DNA of 64,000 nt from the NCBI GenBank assembly GCA_023374025.1, contig SIJG01000032.1:822441-886440 (forward strand), in the 5' to 3' direction. Within the stretch, counting starts at the first letter, position 1, and every line of letters starts with the position of its first letter. Made by a program: the position numbers and the translations under genes. Of this stretch, positions 27,893 to 39,092 are shown one piece after another. The DNA comes from Heterodera schachtii (taxonomy: Eukaryota > Nematoda > Chromadorea > Rhabditida > Heteroderidae). A model generated the notes under the pieces. It made no database searches. It was not told the origin of the DNA and saw only the letters and a program-made list of their open reading frames with translations.

Positions 27893-30150
27893 GCAATCAG
27901 TGGTGCGTGCCGTCGAACAGCGTGTGGTCGTGGCGGCACGCGTTCGTGCTGCGCATGCACTTGACTGTAACAGCTGACTGCTGCTGCTGCTGGTAGCAAT
28001 TATAATCATTATGATGCTTATTTTTGTTAATGATGATTAATTGATGTTGTTCCATGGAGCTGTGGACCGCACTGCTCCTCATTAATGGCGCACGACGGCA
28101 TATATTTGTAATTTAATGATTGGCAGACAATGGTGTTCGAACATATTGTATATACTACTGTACAAGATTGGAAACTGTATGTGGGAGAAATGATTTTAAT
28201 GAATTGATTAATTTGAGCATAATTAGCACAATAATTAAAAAGAGAAAACCAGCCAAATTATACAAAATAAAGCAATACAAAATTGCAATTAATTTGTTTG
28301 ACTTCAGCATATATATTTTTAAATTCCGTAAGTCCAAAATAGTATTTTTCATTTTGTTTTTATAAATTTTTAAGAAATTTATGTTTTTTCCACTGGCTTA
28401 CAAGGCAAAAAAAAATTCTAAAAAATCCATGACCCTTTTTACCCCCATTAAATTTGAAGCCCCCGGCTCTCCCATTTTTGACGAGCGAAATGGCCACCGT
28501 TAGAGAGAGAATGGATCGAAATGTCCAAATGGGCAAGCATTGAAGAAGGCAGCAGTGTGATTTCTGGATTCGCGATGCCGGCACTGGAGAGGATCTAATC
28601 AAAATCCAATCAAAATCCAACCGACGGCGGCGAGTGAAAATCAAAAATGCTTCCACAGCACCCGAAAATTCCCCGCCCCCCGTCCCATCGATGATGGATG
28701 ATGGGGGACGGTGGTGAAGTGGTGGGCACCGATCGGCGGATCGGATCAGATTTGGCTGGATTTTGTCATGTCCCCAACCCGATTGCTGGTCCAACTCATC
28801 CATTCATTCATTCATTGACCGGACTTTGGTAACTGACTGACTTTGTGTCCCAAATCCCCCCCCCCCCTCCCCCGGGGGGATGTTTCAAGTGGCCGGCCAT
28901 TGCCGCGCAGCGACGGCGGCGGCTGTCTCATTGTCATCGCTGCACATCGTTTTGTGACAGCCGCTTCATCCGTCCCTTCGCTGGTGGTGATGTTTGTCCA
29001 ACAAGATGGAGGAGGAGGAGGACAACAACAACATGAACAACTACTCTTCAACAAGGTGGAGGAGGAGAGGGAAGAGGACAACGGTTGGGGGACAGCCGAG
29101 CACATCGCTCCAATGTTGCTTGGAGGCAGAGACCGGAATTTTGGGGGAAAATCTATATTTATTTTTTCATTTTTTACTGTTAAGGGACAATTTAATTAAG
29201 TCTCGGTCTCGAGTTGCGATTCGAGAAAATTCTCTTAGTTTTATGGATAAAACTGATTTTTACTTCAGAGGGATAAACTTGGCTAAAATTTATGGCCAGA
29301 AAATCAAAATAAAAAAACGTATTTTTGTTTTTCACATTGTGAATTTGTAATATTTTTTTTTTACTTGTTTAAGCATTTAAATAGTCGCAGCTTCAAGAAT
29401 GGTTGTGGATTAAATTGGGTCAACTGAAATGTTATTGTAATATACAATAAATTTGCCACGGGATTAGTTTCAATTTCAAAAAATTCGTTAGTTTCGAAAA
29501 AATTTTGGCCAAAAATATTTGAAAATTTGTTTCCTTGTGTACATACTTTTGGCCATAACTTTGTTCAACCACGTTAAATAAAATTTTTTGAAACATTTGT
29601 ACGAATTGTTTTACAAATTTGAGGAATTTTAATTACCGGATCATCCGCCGCTAATGGGTCGAAATGTGTGTGGATGCCGGATTCGTGATCACTGATCAGC
29701 GAAACCCCGAAAAGTCACCAGCTATTTTTTGGCTTTCTCAATGCGACCACTTCCATGTAAGCAATAAAATTGGAATGGAAGCCCCAACCCCAATTGTCAT
29801 TTGCTAAGTGAATGAGAAAGGAATATAAAAATTTAGGACCTAATTATAATTAATTGATGAAAAGGAGTTTTTTATGGGTTTTAAGACCTCATCTTGCAAA
29901 TTTCAATTAAAAAATTTAAAAGCTTTTTTTTATTATTCAAAAAGAACAAGATGCAAATTTGAATGAATAAATGAATTATGTCAAATGATGGTGATGGATT
30001 TGTTGTGTTGAACAAATGTGCATGATTACGGTAAAATAGGGTTGATTATCGATTAATTCATCGATTGGTTGATCGATTTTATTGATTTCTTGGTCCTTTG
30101 GTTTCTCTGTCTGCCCCTTCGCTTTTCATTATTTTTTCTCTCTCGCCATC
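27893..30150. promoter_or_regulatory. Spacer and 5' flank of the Lustrin gene
   Basis: About 2.2 kb upstream of the signal-peptide exon. It contains ATTC tandem repeats (28796-28816), a C-run at 28857-28870, a GGA-rich tract near 29004-29070 and AT-rich sequence from 29120 on. I see no reliable core promoter and no exon chain; several short ORFs here lack splice partners. The right end abuts the stop codon of the pepsin-inhibitor gene. Confidence 0.45.
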
Positions 30151-32497
30151 TCACACCAACAGAGTGCAGAAGCTCGGCGTTTTGGGCGCCTCCGGCGCCG
30201 TGCCGTTCTCCGCGCCAGCCGGCGCCAGCTCAGCGCCGGAGGACGGCACCGCCTGCTGCTGTTTGTCCTCAGCAGCGGATGGGCTCAGATCGGAGGCGCC
30301 GAACAGGGCGCCAAAATGTTGGCCGAACATCTCCTCAACTTGCTATTAAAAAGAAGTGAAAGGTTTAAAGTGCCGCTGCCAGACACTTCCATCTTTGAAT
30401 TTTGAGATGCTATACAACAGGGGATGGCATTCCGAGGCCCCAAAAAATTTTTGGAAATCGGAATTCCGGGGGTCAAAAATTTTTACCGAAATCGGAATTC
30501 CGACCCCAAAATGTCGGAAATCGGAATTCCGTGCCATCCCTGGTATACAACCGTCATTGGATTCAAGGACCTCCTTTAAATTATTTTTCCTCTGTCAATA
30601 AGAATTCCATTGGCATGTAATGAGTCATTTTTAAGTTCCAGTGGCATTTAAGTCCTTGAAAAGGTCCTTGGATTTAAGAACACCCTTGGGAGCTGTACAA
30701 TAATTGGGATTTAAATCGCCCTATTTCCATGAACTTCGTTTAAAAAATAGTCATCCATAATTATATTGTGAATTTAAATGTTCGGATACACATTGAAGAC
30801 TTGTCCTTGGACTCAAGTACACCCTTAGAGTTGGATCTTGGCCAAAGTCTTTACTCTTGCCCTTGGAATTTGGCCAAAAACAATGTTCCACCTTGCGGAA
30901 GCCGGCCGTCACTGCCTTCTGGTAGGCGGTGAATTTCTGGTCAAACTGGGCCAATTCCTTCTGCTCGTCCGGGCTCAGCTTGCGCACCTATGAGGGGGGT
31001 TGAGAGGGGTAGGCATAAAAAATTAGAAAAATTTTTTTTCGAAAATTCCGTACAAAAGTGTCCCCAATGTACACGTTGTCGCCCTGAACGCTGCAGCCGT
31101 CGAACACGTACTGTGTGGTGGCCTTGTCCGAGCAGAAGCTGGGCTGAAAATGTGGACCAAAATTTCAAAAAAAAAAATCTGCCAAGCCCCGGGATTAGGT
31201 CCAAAAAAACAGAGTAAAATTTTAATAAGTCGAGATTCTCGGCATTCTCGAACACCATCGTTAGGCAACGAGCCCACCTTCTTTGGCGGCTCCGGCTTCT
31301 TCAGCTGAGCGCCGCCCTCCTTGGCCTCGGCGCCGCCCTGGCGCGCCACCTGGTTGCGGAACTGTTTCTGGCGCTCCTCCAAGTAGGTCTTGACTTCGGA
31401 CTGAATTTTTTTTTGGAAATTTCAAGTATTTTTCTTATGAAAATTTCCACTCCCTCCCAGTTGTTCATGCCTTGAACTGATCCAGCTGCTCCTGGTACTG
31501 CTTCAACTCCTCCTGCTCATCCTCGCTCAGGTCCTTGGTGAAGTGTCCGTTGACGAACAGCTTGTTTTTCTGCAAAAAATGCCGAAAGTAAGTGGGAAGG
31601 GCGAAGTGGGACAACTGAGTCCCGCTAATTAGTCTCATTAGTGCTTTTCCATTTTTTTAATATAAAATGCAATGTTAAAAATTGTACAGTATATAATTTC
31701 AAAAAAAAAAAATTTTGTATATAAATTATTCGACTTTTCTTATGAGTTCATTAAAATACGTCTTGGTTCCGATTGACCTAGACTTTTAATTTTTGGTTGC
31801 CTCAAAAATAAGGACAAGACCCGAGACCAAGAAGATCTTGGTAAAACTTGGTCTACTTAGTAAACGCTATATGGATGCAAACCGACGCGCGCTTTGAGAA
31901 ATCGGTGAAATTTCAATTTCAATTAAAAAATCTTTGGGAATAAGGGGTCGAGAAGCGGGATCGGCTTGTATCATATCCCAATGGGCTGAATGAACACGCA
32001 CCGACACAACACATCCAACGCGGCCCCCAATGGTGGACAATGAGCCGAAGGAGGTGAACCGCTTGGCACGGTTGGCCGGCTGTTCCACGTTATTGGCGAC
32101 AACCCTTGGGAAAAAAAACAGTAAAATTGTTTATTCTTTAAAAATATTTAATTTTTTAAATTTAATTTACCGTATATCTTTTAACAGGATCCCCTGGGAT
32201 TTTTGTTTTTCTATGCATTTTTGAGGGAGGTGGCTTTATTTCAGAAGGGGCTCTAATAGAAGGGTGCGGGGACACTGTATTTTCAACTCCCCTCATATGG
32301 GAGAGAGCTTTAATAGAAATGGGGTTCAAGTGGTTGGGGATATTCTATTTTTCAATTCCCTCTATGAAGAGGGGGCTTTAATGGAGGGGGGGGGGGGCTC
32401 TAATGGAAGGGGTGTCTGTAAGAGAAGAAATATGGGTATTTTTTTATAAAACTCACAGTTGCCAAACAATGCAAAAGGCAATGAGAACAAAGTGCAT
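30151..32497 (-). CDS. Pepsin-inhibitor-3-like secreted protein, 247 aa
   Basis: The PI-3 family of nematodes includes tight inhibitors of aspartic proteases such as pepsin. Exons: 32457-32497, 32002-32104, 31471-31569, 31278-31400, 31054-31143, 30892-30987, 30151-30342, totalling 744 nt in phase. Exon 1 encodes a short hydrophobic signal (MHFVLIAFCIVWQL). Two family domains follow: repeat 1 with VGCVVS, then KLFVNGHFTKDLSEDEQEEL; repeat 2 with PSFCSDKATTQYVFDGCSV, then VRKLSPDEQKEL. A linker rich in Lys, Gly and Ala separates them, and an Ala/Pro-rich tail ends in PSFCTLLV, much like the PPSFCT tail of the Ascaris inhibitor. Intron 3 has a GC donor (AAG|GCATGA). Whether it inhibits host or endogenous proteases cannot be told from sequence. 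Confidence 0.88.
30418..30542. mobile_element. 125-bp hAT-type miniature element in an intron of the pepsin-inhibitor gene
   Basis: The element begins CAGGGGATGGCA and ends TGCCATCCCTG, giving inverted tips of the CAGGG type typical of hAT transposons. Near-identical 8-mers flank it: CTATACAA at 30410-30417 and GTATACAA at 30543-30550. The body repeats TCGGAATTCCG palindromes. It has no coding capacity. A degraded relative (GGCACGGAATTCCGATTTTC) lies near 41424-41450 in an intron of the next gene. Confidence 0.7.
32238..32415. repeat. GGGCTCTAATGGA-type dispersed repeat
   Basis: Four or more degenerate copies of GGGGGCTYTAATRGAAGGGG occur here, in intron 1 of the pepsin-inhibitor gene. A reverse-oriented copy (CCCTCCATTAGAGCCCCCTC) sits at 4215-4235 in a PTR intron, and TTCTATTAGAAGG occurs near 37729-37741. 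It is G-rich, with an 11-base G-run near 32387-32397. Confidence 0.5.
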
Positions 32498-33156
32498 TTT
32501 AATGATGAAAATAAGATTAAGATATTTATCTGAAAGAATTTTTTTTTAATTGATGCGTTTAAGAGTTAGTAAATTTTATTAATTTTTGGGAAATTATTGG
32601 AATTTGGCACTTAAAGTTGGGGGGGCGGGTTGGAAGTTGAAATTGAAAAAGAATTTTGAAAATTTATCCAATCATTTTTCCGTGTTTTAGTTTATAATCA
32701 CATTTTTGAGCTTTTTTTTCTTGAAATTTTGCAAAAAAAGCTGAGGTGGAAGCAGGCTGAAACCCGGAAATATGCAAATTTTTATGCAAAAATGCTCTGA
32801 GGTGAAAGGAGGCCGAAAAAATCCGAAAAATAAACAAATTTTCATCTTAAAATTGTAAATTTCGAAAATTTCCATTCATTGGTCGATATCACAGAACGGC
32901 GAATTGGTGGACACTTTCCGAGGTCATCATCATGTGAATGGGATGAATGCACGCATTGGCGTTTGTGCGCGAAATTATTGTGGAAGGACGACAAACGAGG
33001 ACGCCAAATTTAGGGCAAAATATGCGCGAATAAATCGCGCGCAAACACACACACACAATGTGTTGGACGACGACAATATCATTAAGAGTGGTCGAGGATT
33101 TATGGGGATTTAATGAGGGCGCGAGAAAGACGACGGACAAAATGTATGATGGATGA

Positions 33157-33935
33157 GGTGTGATCGGAGGAGAGCAGTGAGAGAATTAGAGACAAAGTGA
33201 TCGGGAGCGGGGAGGGGGGAGAGTGATTAAATGAATAGGCGAGTGGGGATCGGAGCAATTAAGGTGATCGGAAGGTTTTGGTGACGGATTTACTAAAGCA
33301 GTTGAAGGAGGAGATTGTGAAGTGATCGGAGAACTACGATAAGGAAAAGTGTGTGATCAGAAGGATTGGTGCATTTATGGGAAGTGATGGTAAACGGATT
33401 CATAAAAGTGAACAGAAGTGGCGCGAAAAGGGAAGTGATCGGATAAAGGGGCGAGTGTCAAGAGCAATTAAAGTGATCAGCTCAGAAGAATAGGTGACGG
33501 ATTTATGAGAATAATTATTGAATGAGATGTTAATGGATTGCGAAGTCGGAGAACCGGTGGGTACTAAATATAAATAATGATTTATAAGTGATCAGAATGT
33601 TTTATTTGGAGCTACACTATTTTTTCAATGATTGGACGGAGATAAGGAATTGTAGATCAATCAGCAAAGCGAAGTGGTGGTGGTCATTAATGTGCAGCGA
33701 TTTGGTTAGAGGTGACAAATTTATTTATTAGGGCAAGTGATCAGAGAGAGCGAGAGAGATGAGTGAATAAAGCGATGCAGCTTTATAAAGTGATCACACA
33801 GAGCTAATAGAAGAGTGATCGGAAAAGGGGATGGGTAAATGCTGATCAGAAAGGCTAACAGCAGAAGAGTGATCGGACGGGGCAATGGCGAATGAGGAGC
33901 ATAGCGGAATTTATTTGTTCAAGTGATCGGTGAAA
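33157..33935. repeat. Cluster of degenerate GTGATCRGA words
   Basis: About fifteen copies of (A/G)GTGATC(G/A)G(A/G) stand at irregular spacing in about 780 bp, among them at about 33159, 33199, 33264, 33322, 33353, 33436, 33590, 33738, 33815, 33871 and 33926. The block is 0.7-1.4 kb upstream of the pepsin-inhibitor start codon. It may be a decayed minisatellite or a set of binding sites; nothing in the sequence decides between them. Confidence 0.5.
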
Positions 33936-34333
33936 GATTATATCTATATTTCAAAAAAGTACAATTAGGCGAAAATAGAAAAACAAATGCGAAAATTGTG
34001 CAAAAATTGAGAAATTTTGCTGACCAAAAAGTTAAATTTTTGTAATTTTAAATATGCAAAATATTTATAGGATCCCTGGGTTAAAATTCGGAAACACAAA
34101 AAAAGCCACAATTTTCTCATTTTTTGGGACGGAGTGGGGGGGGGGGGGGAATTTTCAAAAAATATAATGGAATGAATGGACGTCGTGTCGCCCCTTACCC
34201 ACCCATTACCCCGTATTAATAAATCCCCATCAGAGATGCAATGATGATGATTAATGGACACAACGACTGTTTTGGTTGTCTGTTGTCCTCCTCCCCCCCC
34301 CCCCCACAATCTCTTCTTTGTGTTAGCTCCCGT

Positions 34334-35201
34334 CGAATATTCCGTGGTGAGTCGATCCAAAAAAAAACTCAGTGTGGGCGTTCCAAAAAAAACTCAGTGA
34401 TTGATTGGTCATTTTCCGGAAGCCGATCGCACCACTTTCGGGCACCAAAAGTGCCTGATCCGGAACCCGGACCGGTCCGGTTAAAAATAATTTTTTGTTG
34501 AGTTTTTCAAGGGCTATCTCCCAGGCCGGGTCCGATCCTTGATCCATTCACTTGGAGCTCGTCATTGGTCGGGCACATCTGCCGGAGGACACAGCCTCGC
34601 CCCCGACCCTGGCGATGTCCATCCAACCCAAACTAATCGTGCCGGTACCAGCGGCTTTTTTGTACAGCTCGATGAGCTCTACAAAACCATATCAATGGCG
34701 TCCGGCTGTGTCTACTACAAATGGAGAAAATTGTCGAGAAGTAATGCGAAAAATTGAAAAAATTAAAAAAAAATTCTCGCCAATTTTCTCCATTTGTAGT
34801 AGACACAGCCGGACGCCATTGATATGGTTTTGTAGAGCTCATCGAGCTGTACAAAAAAGCCGCTGGTACCGGCACGATTAGTTTGGGTTGGACATCGCCG
34901 GGGTCGGGGGCGAGGCTGTGTCCTCCGGCAGATGTGCCCGACCAATGACGGGCTCCAAGTGAATGGATCAAGGACCGGACCCGGCCTGGGAGATAGCCCT
35001 TGAAAAACTCAACAAAAAATTATTTTTAACCGGACCGGTCCGGGTTCCGGATCAGGCACTTTTGGTGCCCGAAAGTGGTGCGATCGGCTTCCGGAAAATG
35101 ACCAATCAATCACTGAGTTTTTTTTGGAACGCCCACACTGAGTTTTTTTTTGGAACGCCCACACTGAGTTTTTTTTGGATCGACTCACCACGGAATATTC
35201 G
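34334..35201. mobile_element. 868-bp near-perfect palindrome (foldback element)
   Basis: The left arm (34334 to about 34740) and right arm (about 34781-35201) are inverted copies. I see only two base changes, one 4-base indel and a different number of GGAACGCCCACACTGAG units (two against three). The tips are CGAATATTCCGTGGTGAGTC. The AT-rich loop is about 40 bp. The arms contain open reading frames of up to about 110 codons on both strands, but these mirror each other and match no family I know. No clear target-site duplication was seen, so the transposon class is open. Confidence 0.7.
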
Positions 35202-38200
35202 GGGGAAATGGATGCAAAAAATATTTAAGCGTTTTACATAAATGGTAAAAGATTAAAGTACACTAATTTGTAAGGCAAAATTGGGAAAGGAAAATTTTTA
35301 AAACAAAAACCCGATTTTGAAAAATCGAGAGACCTAAACTAGGGGATAAACCCCCACCCCCCAAATGTACTACATCCCGCGAAATCTGGCAATTTTTAAC
35401 ATTTAACCACGTGTGACTAGCAAAATTGTGTAAGAAAATGCATTAGTAGGAAAAAGGCGGGACGCGCGACCGAAATGCGCGATACGCGGCGATTATTTTA
35501 TGCGCGAGACGCGATTCTCGACCGCGGCAATTTGAATCTGTGACCGCGGGATTTTCTGTCCCGCTCTGCCCCTGAGTTTTTAATTCTGTAGTCGCGGGTT
35601 CGAGTCCCAGCGGCGGTGGCGGGTGGCAAAAATGAAAATTTTTTGAAAAATCACTATTTTTCCATTACTCCGACGGAAGGCCCCCTCCTAGCAAATACAA
35701 AAATTTTCACAAAATGCAACTGATTGGTGCCGGACCGGACGGGACGCGGGAGGAGACGATTGTGACGACGAATATTTGGGGTTGGCCATAATTTTTCGCG
35801 CCGTCGCCGGCGGGGGACCCAGGCGGTGGGGGACAATAACAAAAAAAAATGGTAGGGGGGTGGTGGCGCAAAATTTGCTCAGCCGTCGCCGGCGACGGCC
35901 GATTGGACACAATTGTGTTGTTTATTATATGCATTTATAATTTTGTGGGTGTGTGTATTATTTTGATTGGTGGGGGCTTGAGCCAGAAAAGCTTTTCACA
36001 CAACACACAAACACACACAAAACAAATCATCCCCCCGCCGGACAATGGACAGAATTTCGGGGAAAAACAGGAAAATTCAGGAAACAAAAAAAAATGGAGG
36101 GGGGGGGGGGGGGGGGAGGAAATGTTGGCTGGGCACACAATGGTGTGGTGTAAGACTTAGCCGCAGAGCCCAGCCTAGCTTTCTTTTTCCACAAATATCA
36201 CAACATTGATAATGGAAGGGGCATTAAAAAAACAAAAATTCAAAAAAAAAAAACAATAAAATTGGCACTCAAAAATTATTTAAATTTAGCATTTATCTAG
36301 GCGTGCCGCCTATTTTACGGTTCTAAACACCAAAGGCGAGCTCTGGTTACCCAGCTGTTCATCGCCCAAAATTCTTCATGATTGGCATGTAAAACAAAAC
36401 AAAACAAAATGTTGAATTGTGAAATTGTTTCGAAATTCATTTTTTGTTTATTTAGAACCCCTCGGGGTGTGCAGCAAATAGAAAATGGAAAAAATCATAA
36501 TTGGGTGGGTCAAATGATGGCAGGGCGGAAGGGGGGGGGGGGGGGGTAATTAGCGGTAAATACGTTCACAATAAACAATTCTCTTCCACACATTTTAGCA
36601 CAAATATTTTTTTATGCACTGCAAGTGACTTTGGTACGGATGAATGAGTGATTTTATACGCGTTATTTTCTTTGCTTCTCTAATGAGGCCCGTTAATGAC
36701 TCATTAATGATTTGCTACCGTGTTGTGCTCTTTGATTTTGCCGCTCGGCTGCCTTATGAATCATCATCATCCACCCGTTTTTTTGCCCAAGGCAAAATAA
36801 ATAAAAATAAACCTGCCCGAAAGCAAAGATTGTTAGCGTAATGCAAAATGGTCTTTGGCCTGCTGTTACACAAAATTTAAAAGTACATGTCTGTAAATAT
36901 GGAAAAAAGTGTCTTTGTCTCCGGACGAGACTCTCGAGAAGCGGTAATTTGCGGGATAATTAGTTGCAATTAATCGCACAATTCTAATGGATCTCTCTAT
37001 ACATGTTGTTTTACCGCTTGACAATGTAAGAATCTCGACTTTTGATCAACTTGGCACTCGAAAAAATTTCCTTCATTTCCATATTTCCCCAAATTATCGG
37101 TTTAGCAACTTTGTAATTAATTCGGGAGTCTCGAGAGTGGTAAAAACTTAGATAAGCCATTGGAAAATTTATTAATTTTCAATAATTTTGCAACATTTTA
37201 TTGTTAAAATCAATGTGTGTGTGTGATGTGATGAGAGACTCAACGAATGAATCATTTTGATTGCTCTCAACAGCCCACTTTTGCGCGAAAATTTGGACAT
37301 TTTTGAGAGAATGTGGTGGGTGAGAAAATTGGTTACTATTATTACCATTATGTGTTATTATCCCCGAAAATCCGTCCCCACGGTGGACAAATAAATTGAC
37401 AGAATTAGGGGGGGATTGGGGGATCAATTGTCCTTCCCCCACCTCTCGCCCCCAAATCCATCCAAAATCTCTGGTCCAAAACTGACAAGAAAAAAAAATG
37501 GAGATAGAAAGGCCCAGAGAGGGAGGAATTTTCTGGAAGGATCAAAAAACGGACGAAGAATGATGAAATGACGAGACGACATTTGTTGTTCCCCCCTCCC
37601 CCTCTCCCCCGTCCCTGGTGGTGGGGGGACCAACTCCGTCCCGCCAACTCAGTCCCAGCCAAATTTAGGGCTTCATTTTTTGCTTTATTAACCATAGACG
37701 GTTTGAATAGAAGTGGCGGGGGGAGGGGCTTCTATTAGAAGGAATGCGTTAAGGGCCTAAATTTGGCTGGGACAGAGTTGTCCCCGCTCTCGAGTGGAAG
37801 GCGATGGGCTAATGGTGACCGCGGGCGGTCGGTGTTCATTTTTCTCATAGAATAGTGGTTGTTGGTGGTGAATAACCCCCCCCCCCCCCCCCTCCGGGGG
37901 AGGGGATGACTCAACTACACACACCGCCACAAAATCAACCAACCTCCGCTTCTTTCCTCTTTCCCTTTTTTTGATCGGAGAGGACGATTGAAAGGGTGGT
38001 GGGTGATTTTTTGTGTTTGTTTGTTTGTGTGGCGTTGTGTGTACACAATTATTATGTACACACATTATTCAGCTTTGCAGGTAAATACAAAAAAAAAAAT
38101 TGTACACAAACAATGACAATGGATGAGAAGAAATGAATGATGAATGGTGAGAGAAGAGGAAGAGGAGGAGGAGAATTAATGGAAGGAAAGAAATTTTGTG

Positions 38201-39092
38201 GATAAAAGAATGGAAGAGATATTATTTACTTGAGAGGAGATTGATGAGGAAAGCGGACAGACAAAATATCGATGGGACAAAATGGCAAAAATGGACAAAA
38301 TGTACATGCGAAGAGATGGACGACAAAGTATCGACAGAAAAATGAAATGGAGAAGTTAATTATTAAAATATGTCACAAATATAAATCTTATTTACATAAT
38401 TGCTAGGGAAAAGCAAATTTTTTTATGTTTCAACTAAAACAACTAAACTTTTATTTATTTTTTTTCCATGGAAAAAGGCAGCTTAGAGCTTGAAATCGAA
38501 TTTCCCAATCGGCTCACGGCATTTTCTGGCTCCGATTTTTCCCAAATTTTCGATTTGAGCCCCCCCCCCCCCCGCTTAACCCTCTTTCAAGTTTGAATGT
38601 TTACCTTGGACAGTGAAAGAGAGGAAAAGTTTTGCAAAATTCCATTAGTACCGCTCCCCGCCTGAAGCCGAAAGGAATTTCAGACTGCGAGGATATGGCC
38701 GAGGCTTGGTCATTTCAATACCAAAAAAATAATTTTAATACTTAAAATTAATTTTAAATTTCGATTGATTTAATTAGAAAATATAAAAATATCAAAGATA
38801 AAAATTGTAATCATATAAATGACGATATAAATTTCAAAAATATTGTATTGATTATTTCTTATACTCACTGTTTTTTATCAATGAAATACGTAAAATAAAT
38901 TTTCATTATGGCACGAATTGATCGAAAATTGGGGACAAATGCAAATCAGAATTAGGGAATAATGAAACTGATCGGAATCGGCAAAAAAAAAGGGGGATAA
39001 GTTGATTAAGAAGCGGAGAAAGAAATTTAAGCTGATGGGGGCTAAGAATTTTTGGTGGCATCTCACTCAAATTCCGTTCTTAATCTTTGCCC

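Larger units (their letters stand above)
32498..39092. other. Large spacer between the pepsin-inhibitor and two-module genes
   Basis: No exon chain was found. From left to right it holds the 5' flank of the pepsin-inhibitor gene, the GTGATCRG cluster (33157-33935), the 868-bp palindrome (34334-35201), a CG-rich patch with a tRNA-like B box (35450-35620), long G or C runs (36099-36116, 36531-36546, 37876-37892), and AT-rich sequence leading to the 3' end of the next gene. Confidence 0.55.

Noticed and set aside
28360..28803. 147-codon minus-strand ORF upstream of the Lustrin gene
   Set aside because: No protein-like pattern, no splice partners, ends in poly-Lys/Phe sequence; judged non-coding.
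34836..34860. GAGCTGTACAA word resembling the end of reporter-gene sequences
   Set aside because: Only a short match inside a native-looking palindrome, and the surrounding sequence is unrelated; treated as chance.
35585..35605. tRNA-like B box (GGGTTCGAGTCCCAG)
   Set aside because: The T-arm pairs poorly and no A box or cloverleaf could be found upstream; at most a tRNA-derived relic.
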